The notes beneath the pieces were generated by a model. The model searched no databases. It worked only from the letters and a program-made list of their open reading frames with translations, and was not told the origin of the DNA. DNA of 64,000 bases from Paenibacillus mucilaginosus 3016 (lineage in GTDB: Bacteria; Bacillota; Bacilli; Paenibacillales; NBRC-103111): positions 4,420,001 through 4,484,000 of the forward strand of contig NC_016935.1 in assembly GCF_000250655.1 (NCBI RefSeq), in the 5' to 3' direction. This document shows, in pieces, positions 55,144-62,008 of this stretch. Every line of letters starts with the position of its first letter. Positions within the stretch are counted from its first letter, which is position 1. Position numbers and translations under genes: made by a program.

Positions 55144-55176
55144 AGAGGAGCGGGCGCCGCAGCGCCCCGCTCCTCT
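55144..55176 (-). terminator. Terminator of the biosynthetic operon/TetR gene
   Basis: Long GC-rich stem: AGAGGAGCGGG region (55144-55157) with its complement at 55162-55176, 18 bases after the TetR stop. The T-tract is weak (GGTTGCC). Confidence 0.6.
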
Positions 55177-55194
55177 AGATTGATGTACGGTGAT

Positions 55195-55773
55195 TTATAC
55201 GCAGACTTCGCTCCAGTCGTCCCCTTCCGTGCCCACATCGCCGCAGGTGTCTTTCCCCTCATTACTGTCATAGAAGCCGTTCAGCATGGGAAGATCCATG
55301 ACATCCGAGATGGCGATCAAGAAGCCGATGCCGACGAAGCGGCTCGCTTCCTTGTCCGGCTGGCTGACGCCCGCTTTCTCGAACTTATCGGTCACCGTGT
55401 CATGGATCTGCCGGTAATGCCTTCTGACGTGTTCACGGATCTCCGGCTCCGCGATCGCATGGGCCTGCATGGCCAGCAGGATCTCGCTGTGATGGGCTTT
55501 CATGATCTCCGTGAACACACAGCCCATCGCATGCTTAAGGCGCTCCGGCCCTTCCTCCACGCCCGCGAACGCTTCGTTGATGCGAGCGCAGGCCCGGTCG
55601 ATCACAGCTTTGAACAGGGCTTCCTTATTGGCAAAAAAATGAAACACATACGGCTGCGTCACTCCGGCCGCCTTGGCAACCTGGCCGGTCGTCGTCTTGT
55701 AATAGCCGTTCTCGGCGAAGAGGGCCACCGCACTTTCGATAATCCGTTCCTTCTTGTCTTCCCGCACCGCCAT
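55195..55773 (-). CDS. TetR-family regulator at the end of the biosynthetic operon
   Basis: 192 residues. N-terminal HTH (residues 8-55) with AENGYYKTTTGQVAKAAGVT and YVFHFFANKEALF; the C-terminal helical domain (60-190) binds an unknown ligand. It starts 32 bases after the KS-beta-like gene, in the same direction, so it is probably co-transcribed and may respond to the product or an intermediate. Confidence 0.92.
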   Translation of the reverse strand: MAVREDKKERIIESAVALFAENGYYKTTTGQVAKAAGVTQPYVFHFFANKEALFKAVIDRACARINEAFAGVEEGPERLKHAMGCVFTEIMKAHHSEILLAMQAHAIAEPEIREHVRRHYRQIHDTVTDKFEKAGVSQPDKEASRFVGIGFLIAISDVMDLPMLNGFYDSNEGKDTCGDVGTEGDDWSEVCV

Positions 55774-55805
55774 GACTTCCTTCCCTTCCGTTCCGCTCGC
55801 CCCCT

Positions 55806-57017
55806 CTAGCGGATCACTACCGCACTGACCGTTCCGGAGAGATCCAGAGCGGTGAGCAGCGCAGGACGGCGTTCGTCCGGACTTCTCCGCTGCGGCTCGG
55901 CCGTGAGGGACAACGGCGGCTGAGGGGGCACCGTTACACGCGCCCCCGCTGTCGCGGGAACGATTCCCGACGCCTGCGAGCGCACCGCCGCAAAAAGCTG
56001 GAACAAGCCGCCGGCGCCGCCGGTCTCGCCGGTGACGCCTTTGATGGCGCAGACGGGCGTCGGTCTGCCGCCGAAGAGAGACTGCAGCGCTTCGGCTTCC
56101 GGCTCATCCAGAGCAGCCAGCCCGCAGGCACCGGAGACCACAAGCCCTACCTCGCCCGGGGCCGCAGACGCTTTGGAGAGAGCCTCGCCGATCACCCGGG
56201 ACAGGCTCTTCTCCCGCTTGCCGGGTGTACGCCCAGCTGCACAGCCGGAGGTCCAGGAGGCCAGCCCCGCCAGGATTCGGGCTCCCCGCCCTTCGGCATG
56301 GGATCGGCGTTCGAGCACGACCGCCACGGCTCCTTCCCCGGGGGTGATCCCCCAGCTGGAGGCGTCGAAGGGTCTCCCGGTATCCCCTGAGGGATCTTCC
56401 GGTAGCGCTCCCGCCATCGTATAGATGCCGAGGAGCTCAGGGCTGAGCTCCTCGGTCCCGCCCACGAGGATGCAGTCCGCTTTGCCTCTGCGCAGGAGGG
56501 TCATCGCATAGCCCAGCGCATCGAGCCCCGCGCAAGCGCCGGTGGATATCGTCGTGTTGCACGCCCGGGCCTGCAGCCGGACCCCGAGCAGAGCGGCCGG
56601 CGCATTGACGAGCAGGTTCGGCGCTTCCATGGCCGATACCGCCCGCGGACCTTCGGAGAGCAGCGTCCGGTCGTACAGGTCGGCCGTATGCAGATTCGCA
56701 TAGTTGCTGCCTACTACGATGCCGAGCCGGTCCGGGTCGACGGTGCCGGCCGGCAGACCGGCTTCTTCGAGCGCCGCCGCCGAGGCGGCCAGCAAGAAGC
56801 GGGATGCCCCGTGAACGAACCGCAGGCCTTTGGAGCCGAGCACGGGAACCAGGTCTTCCTGCGGCACACGAATCGTACGGTGCCCGCCTTCGGCCTGCGG
56901 GGTGCCGGGATGGTAACGGCCGCTGCAGACCGCCTCCCACAGGGCATCGGCGTCGAGGCCGAACGAGGATACGGTACCGATGCCTGTCAGGACTACTTCG
57001 TCAGTCATTGTGTTCAT
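55806..57017 (-). CDS. Ketosynthase-fold protein lacking the catalytic triad (KS-beta/chain-length-factor-like)
   Basis: 403 residues with the thiolase fold of FabF/KS proteins. The nucleophile loop reads STGACAG: gap-free alignment with TACxSG puts Ala at the Cys position and a Cys one residue later. The two His motifs are also gone: SGACGLAALDEPEAEAL replaces HGTGTxxND and KGVTGETGGAGG replaces KSxxGHxxGA. A catalytically dead KS encoded next to an intact one (57014-58249, four-base overlap) is the layout of KS-alpha/KS-beta heterodimers in type II polyketide synthases, where the beta subunit sets chain length. FabF/FabB duplication with loss of function is the alternative. Confidence 0.85.
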   Translation of the reverse strand: MNTMTDEVVLTGIGTVSSFGLDADALWEAVCSGRYHPGTPQAEGGHRTIRVPQEDLVPVLGSKGLRFVHGASRFLLAASAAALEEAGLPAGTVDPDRLGIVVGSNYANLHTADLYDRTLLSEGPRAVSAMEAPNLLVNAPAALLGVRLQARACNTTISTGACAGLDALGYAMTLLRRGKADCILVGGTEELSPELLGIYTMAGALPEDPSGDTGRPFDASSWGITPGEGAVAVVLERRSHAEGRGARILAGLASWTSGCAAGRTPGKREKSLSRVIGEALSKASAAPGEVGLVVSGACGLAALDEPEAEALQSLFGGRPTPVCAIKGVTGETGGAGGLFQLFAAVRSQASGIVPATAGARVTVPPQPPLSLTAEPQRRSPDERRPALLTALDLSGTVSAVVIR

Positions 57018-58249
57018 TCGGCTGCGCCTCCCAGCAGGATCGTAGAGATGTTGCCTCCGAAGGCGAAGGCATTGCTCATAGCTACCGACACCGGCATGTG
57101 CTGTGCCTGGTTCGCGACCGTATTCGGGACGCAGTCAGGGTCGGGCGTCTCGACATTCATCGTGGGCGGAATCACGCCGTGATGCACGGCCAAGGCGCAG
57201 GCCACCGCTTCAATCGCGCTGGCGGCGCCCATTGTATGGCCGATCATGGATTTGATCGAGCTGACGGGAAGAATCTCGGCCAGAGGACCGAAGGTGCGGC
57301 GGACGGCCGTCGATTCGGTGGAATCGTTGGCCCGGGTGCCGGTGCCGTGGGCGGAGATATAGGAGATGTCTTCCGGCCCTACTCCCGCATCCTCCATCGC
57401 CCGCTTCATGGCCAGCATGGCTCCGAGTCCTTCCGGATGCGGCGCGGTGGCATGGCTGGCGTCACAAGCCAGACCGTACCCCAGCAGCTCCGCATAGATG
57501 ACGGCGCCCCGCGCCTTCGCCCGATCCAGATCCTCCAGGATAAGAGCGGCAGCCCCTTCGCTGACCATCATGCCCTCCCGGTCCAGATCGAAGGGGCGGC
57601 AGCGTTCGGGGGCGATGGCTCCGAGCCGGTGGAACATGGCGAAGCAGGTCCGCGACAGCGCATCGGAGCCGCCGACGATCGCCGCGTCGAGCGTGCCGTC
57701 TTCGATGAGCTCCTTGCCCCAGGAGATTGCGTAGTTGCCGGCTGCGCACGCCGTGGGGATCAGGAAGCTCGGCCCCTCGCAGCCCATTTCCTCCGATACG
57801 GCGGAGGAGATGCAGGCGTAGGGATAGTGGGCCCCGAGCCGGATATCCGGCTCGTTCCCGCTGCGTTCCTCGTCATGGTGCTGCTCGAGGACGGTATGGT
57901 TGCCCATGGTCGTGCCGAAGCAGACGCCGACCCGCTCGGGCGGGTACTCCGCCTCCTGCAAGCCGGCATCCTCGGCGGCCATGCGGGCTGCTGCCGCTGC
58001 AAGCCGGGTGGTCCGGGAGACGCCCGACGGGTCGAGCACCCGCAGCAGGGATGCCGGATCGACATCCGTCACTTCCCCGCCCCGGCTGACGCTGAATACG
58101 GAGGTATCGAAGGCCTGAATCTCGCCGATGCCGAGTTCCCCCCGGGTCATCGCCCGCCAGAACTTCGCTTTGCCCGAGCCTGCGGGGGACAGCACGCCAA
58201 GTCCGGTGACCGCAATCCGTCTCTGCATGGAGATGGACGCCCCGCTCAC
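57014..58249 (-). CDS. Beta-ketoacyl synthase (KS-alpha)
   Basis: About 411 residues. The complete Cys-His-His triad is present: PTACAAGNYAI (Cys about 168), SAHGTGTRAND (His about 303) and KSMIGHTMGAAS (His about 340). It catalyses decarboxylative Claisen condensation on the ACP encoded just upstream. GTG at 58249 overlaps the ACP stop by four bases; ATG at 58228 (MQRRIAVTG) is an alternative. The downstream degenerate KS overlaps by four bases, implying equal production of the two. Confidence 0.93.
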   Translation of the reverse strand: MSGASISMQRRIAVTGLGVLSPAGSGKAKFWRAMTRGELGIGEIQAFDTSVFSVSRGGEVTDVDPASLLRVLDPSGVSRTTRLAAAAARMAAEDAGLQEAEYPPERVGVCFGTTMGNHTVLEQHHDEERSGNEPDIRLGAHYPYACISSAVSEEMGCEGPSFLIPTACAAGNYAISWGKELIEDGTLDAAIVGGSDALSRTCFAMFHRLGAIAPERCRPFDLDREGMMVSEGAAALILEDLDRAKARGAVIYAELLGYGLACDASHATAPHPEGLGAMLAMKRAMEDAGVGPEDISYISAHGTGTRANDSTESTAVRRTFGPLAEILPVSSIKSMIGHTMGAASAIEAVACALAVHHGVIPPTMNVETPDPDCVPNTVANQAQHMPVSVAMSNAFAFGGNISTILLGGAAE

Positions 58250-58515
58250 GCCTGAACCGCTGCCGACGTGCCGCTTTGCTCCGTCACCAAGGCATAGATC
58301 CGGTTCGCCGTGCGTTCGAGGTCCACGAATTCGGGCAGGGCGGATTCCGGAATGACCACGTTCATCTTCCGCTCAATCTGCGCGATAATTTCGATGGTCA
58401 TCATCGAATCGATGCCGAGGTCCCGGTTAAAATCGTCGTGATCCGCGAAGTCGCTGATCTCGACCAGATCTGCAATGATCTCCCGGAGCTGGCTTTTCAC
58501 TTGTTCCTGTGTCAC
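58246..58515 (-). CDS. Acyl carrier protein
   Basis: About 89 residues. Four-helix carrier protein with the phosphopantetheine serine in LGIDSMMTIEI (Ser about 37). GTG at 58515 is the preferred start: GGAGG lies eight bases upstream and the protein then begins like other ACPs (TQEQVKSQLREII). ATG at 58539 would add eight residues. The operon KR-ACP-KS-KS-beta is tightly spaced, marking it as the dedicated carrier. Confidence 0.92.
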   Translation of the reverse strand: MTQEQVKSQLREIIADLVEISDFADHDDFNRDLGIDSMMTIEIIAQIERKMNVVIPESALPEFVDLERTANRIYALVTEQSGTSAAVQA

Positions 58516-58563
58516 GCTGCATTCCTCCATTCGGTTCATGGCCTCCTTCTGCGGGCGGCCTGT

Positions 58564-59295
58564 TTAAGAGCTTAATCCCCCGTCCACCACGAGGACGCTG
58601 CCGGTGATATAGCCGGCTTGCGGGGAGAGCAGGAAGCTGACGGCATGGGCCACGTCCTCCGGCCTCCCCGCCCTGCCCATCGGGATGGAGGAGAGAGCAT
58701 GAGTTCTCGCTTCTTCCCTCATGGCTTCCCACATATCCGTCTCGATATAGCCTGGGGCCACGGCGTTCACCGTAATGCCGTGACGCGCGACCTCCTTGGA
58801 CAGCGAACGGACGAACCCGATCTGTCCGGCCTTGGCTGCGGAGTAATTCGTTTGGCCGGGACTTCCGGTGATCCCGCTGACCGAAGTCATGCAGACGATC
58901 CGGCCCGAGTTTTGCTTGACGAACTCATAGATCGCAGCCCGCGCGTAATTATATGTACCCTTGAGATTGACCCGCAGCACCTCGTCCCATTCCTCTTCTT
59001 GCATGAGGAACAGCGGCTTGTCCCGCGTAATCCCCGCATTGATGATCAGGCCGTCCAGGGCGCCGAAGGCTTCCCTGACCTGAGCCACTGTCTCGCGCGC
59101 CTGCTCCAGATGCTCCGCATCGGCCTTGACCGCCAGCACACGGTCCCCGTAGCGCGCCTTAAGCTCCTCTGCCGCCTCTCCGCTGCTGCGGTAGGTGAAG
59201 GCGACTCGGGCTCCTGTATTCAGGAGCTCCTCCGTCACCGCTCTGCCGATGCCCCGGGTTCCCCCGGTTACCAGATAACATGCTTCCTTTTGCAC
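58564..59295 (-). CDS. FabG-like 3-oxoacyl-ACP reductase (ketoreductase)
   Basis: 243 residues, classical SDR. TGGTRGIGRA (about residues 10-19), NAG near 88, and the Ser/YxxxK active site (MTSVSG, then YSAAKAG near 150). NADPH-dependent reduction of the beta-ketoacyl-ACP. GTG at 59295 has GGAGA upstream. It starts 13 bases after the CrtI-like gene. Confidence 0.93.
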   Translation of the reverse strand: MQKEACYLVTGGTRGIGRAVTEELLNTGARVAFTYRSSGEAAEELKARYGDRVLAVKADAEHLEQARETVAQVREAFGALDGLIINAGITRDKPLFLMQEEEWDEVLRVNLKGTYNYARAAIYEFVKQNSGRIVCMTSVSGITGSPGQTNYSAAKAGQIGFVRSLSKEVARHGITVNAVAPGYIETDMWEAMREEARTHALSSIPMGRAGRPEDVAHAVSFLLSPQAGYITGSVLVVDGGLSS

Positions 59296-59308
59296 CTTGT
59301 CTGTCTCC

Positions 59309-60770
59309 TTAGACCCGCACGCCCATCAGCTGCTTCGCCAGATTGTGTCCGCCCGAGATCACGCCGCTGTACCCCGCTCCCGGGCGGCTCCACGCGCCGA
59401 CCAGATAGAGGCCCTCGATCGGCGTGGTCTGCGAGAGCCCCTTGGAGAGCGCCTGCTCCACGGTCGGGGCGGCGCCGTAGATGGCCCCCTGCGGGTGATT
59501 CGTATACCGGATCACCGTTCGCGGCGTCGCCAGCTCCATATGCTCCATCCGGCCGCTGATGCCCGGATACAGGGATTCGAGCCGCCGCAGATACAGGGCG
59601 AGAATCTCTTCTTTCTTTGCTTGATAGGCCGCATCGTCCAGCCCCGGTCCACCCCTCGGCTTCGCACAGCTGCATCACCGTCAGTGTCGTCACCGGCTGC
59701 GGCTGATACCCGGGAGCAATATTCTCGTACGCGGTGATGCACAGAGGCATCGCCTCGTACTGCTCGGTCCGGATCGCTTCGCCGATCGTATTGAGGTCAT
59801 AAGTGGGGTTGAGGAAAATCTCATGGTGATGCTCGCCGTATTCCTCGCTCAGGCTCCCCCGCATGATGAGGTAAGCTTGAAGGCAGGAGTAGCTGGGCCG
59901 GAGCCGGCGGACCTTCTCCCGGTACGCCGCCGGCACGGAGCCCGGGTCGGAGAGTCGCGAGAGCGTCTGGCCGGGGTGAATGTTGGAGATGACCAGGTCG
60001 GCGGAATACTCGTGGCCCCGCTTCGTTCTCACCCCGTTCACCCGGCCTCCCGGGGCCGTGATCTCTTCGACATCCTCCCGGGTGATGACCCGGCCGCCGT
60101 TCTCTTCGATGATCGCCTTCAGCGCATCGGAGATCCGCTGGGACCGCCCCTGCGGGTAGTAGCCGCCGAAGTGATGATAGTCGGTCCAGGCATAGGCGAA
60201 GTAGACGGCGGACAGCTCGGAGGGCTGCAGGCCGAAGTAGACCCAGAACTGGGCCAGCATGCATTGAAGCTCCTTCGACATAGTGAAGCGGTCCATCATC
60301 TGCTGCAGGGAGTCGTCTTTGTAGGCGATGATGGTCGAGGGTTTGCGGGAGTGAGTATGAATCATCTCTTCCCGTATTTCGGCGCAGGCATGGAAGAAGC
60401 CGTCAATGGCTCCCCTCTCCTGCGGGAACAAGCGGTGAAGGGTTTCCCGGTAAGCGCCAGGATCACCGGACACGGAAAGATCATGTTCCGGAAATACCGC
60501 TCGGTACAGGTTCTCGGCCCGGTGGAATTCCACGCGTCCGAACATGCCCAGCTCTTCGAAGATTTGCCCCACCCTGCCCCCTTGGGCCAGTCCGCTCAAG
60601 CAGTGCAGGGAGACATCGAACTCCCAGGGCCGCCGGCGGAAGGAGGTGGCGAACCCTCCGTGGACGTAATGCCTTTCCAAAACGGTTACGTTGCTGCTGC
60701 CTTCCTTGGACAAGTAAGCGCCGGTAACAAGCCCTCCCAGTCCTGATCCAATGATGATCACATCCTGCAT
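59309..60770 (-). pseudogene. CrtI/phytoene-desaturase-like FAD oxidoreductase, one frameshift
   Basis: About 487 residues if repaired. The N-terminal FAD-binding motif (IIGSGLGGLVTGAYLSKEG) and the C-terminal FAD motif (GLYLVGAWSRPGAGYSGVIS) are both present but in different frames. An extra base in a run of four C on plus (59642-59645) accounts for the break (CEAEGWT to LDDAAYQAK). The family desaturates or isomerises polyenes. In this operon it could desaturate a polyketide-like acyl chain on the ACP. A homopolymer sequencing error is a likely cause. Confidence 0.85.
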
Positions 60771-60877
60771 ACCGAAGTTAGCCTCCCGGAGGTTCTATCG
60801 CTGCATACCGCAGCATGTTCAATCCAAGCATAGCGAAAGACCGTGACGGCCTCCATATCCCAAATGGGATAGATGTA

Positions 60878-61474
60878 TTACCCTGCTGTCGTAACGGGGA
60901 CGCTGCCGGCAAGCTTGGTGCCGGGTTCCGGCCGGCCTTGATCCAGGGCGTCTGCGTCGAGCAGACTGCGCAGATCCTCCATGTTCTCGCACAGGCCCTT
61001 GCGGCGGACCCGGCCGTCCGCGTCCGCGTAGTAAGCGAATGCCGCCAGCTTGGAGCGCAGAAGCTCGAACAGCTCCTTGCCGGGCAGCAGTTCCCCCTGG
61101 ACGGGATGGGTTTTGAGCATCGCCTGGAACTTCGCTTCATTGCCGTAGCCGATCAGGATGAAGTTGACCTGGTCCTTGTACTTATCGTAGGCGGCATTCC
61201 AGTGCGGCAGCATCGCTTTGCAGCGTTTGCAGCCCGGGGCCACGAAGCCGATCAGTGTCGGCCTGCCGGCCAGGCTGTTCCTGGTAATCCGCCGGCCGGT
61301 GGTCATCGACGTCCCTTCGAAGGCGGGCAGTTCCCCGCCTTCACGAATGCCGGCGTTAGACATGGCCTGCATGTAGACCACATTCAGCGAGCGGATCATC
61401 ACGACGAGGAAGAAAATGATGGGAATCTGCAGCAGCCATAAGGCGATGACGGAGTAAAATATAAACGAATTCAT
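60878..61474 (-). CDS. MauD/TlpA-like membrane-anchored thioredoxin-fold protein
   Basis: 198 residues. One N-terminal membrane span (FIFYSVIALWLLQIPIIFFL) then a thioredoxin-like domain with the redox pair CKRC in FVAPGCKRCKAMLPHW (about residue 90). Resembles MauD, the disulfide-handling partner of MauE. AAGGAGG precedes the ATG at 61474; the upstream reading to 61690 overlaps MauE and is not real. Probably exchanges electrons with the adjacent membrane protein. Confidence 0.88.
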   Translation of the reverse strand: MNSFIFYSVIALWLLQIPIIFFLVVMIRSLNVVYMQAMSNAGIREGGELPAFEGTSMTTGRRITRNSLAGRPTLIGFVAPGCKRCKAMLPHWNAAYDKYKDQVNFILIGYGNEAKFQAMLKTHPVQGELLPGKELFELLRSKLAAFAYYADADGRVRRKGLCENMEDLRSLLDADALDQGRPEPGTKLAGSVPVTTAG

Positions 61475-61488
61475 GGGATACCTCCTTT

Positions 61489-62001
61489 TTAGAAAAGCTT
61501 CATGTTCTCCTGATAATAATTCCAGATCATCTGCAGGACGAAAAACACCAGGGCGACGAGCAGCCCGAGCCCGATGGAAGGCCAGGTGACGCGCATGGCT
61601 TCCTCCGGAAACACCAGCAGCGTGACCAGCAGCAGAAACAGCAGCAGGATCTTGACCAGCGTGAAGCCATCCGCGTTCGATTCCATCCACTTCCCGTAGC
61701 AGCCGCAGGAGACCTGGCGGCCGCTGAGCATCACGGTCAGTACGGCGCCCCCGAAGCTGGCCAGCAGGGCCAGCAGCAGAGAAGCCCCGGCGATCCGGGT
61801 GCCGGGAAATAGCAGCATGAGCGCTCCCGCAATCTCCAGAAAAGGCGTCAATACGCCGTACAGGGAGGACAGCCGTGGAGGCAGCACCTCATAGTCGGCA
61901 ACGAGCTGCAGGAAAGCGGGCAGATCCCGCAGCTTCATCACCGCCGACAGGAGAAAGATGATCACAAGTCCCACGACTATCGTGGCTAATCCGGTGTCCA
62001 T
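61489..62001 (-). CDS. MauE/DoxX-like membrane protein
   Basis: 170 residues, four or more membrane spans. It carries the MauE-type CGCYG motif (VSCGCYGKW, about residue 106). MauE proteins act with MauD in disulfide formation on partner proteins. The ATG at 62001 lies eight bases past the NRPS stop, with GAGGAG in the end of that gene as its site, so translation is coupled. In this cluster it may keep an oxidative step running (inference). Confidence 0.88.
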   Translation of the reverse strand: MDTGLATIVVGLVIIFLLSAVMKLRDLPAFLQLVADYEVLPPRLSSLYGVLTPFLEIAGALMLLFPGTRIAGASLLLALLASFGGAVLTVMLSGRQVSCGCYGKWMESNADGFTLVKILLLFLLLVTLLVFPEEAMRVTWPSIGLGLLVALVFFVLQMIWNYYQENMKLF

Positions 62002-62008
62002 AGGGGCA

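Noticed and set aside
56804..58255. Long plus-strand open frame (483 codons)
   Set aside because: Antisense to the two ketosynthase genes, Arg/Gly/His-rich; a shadow.
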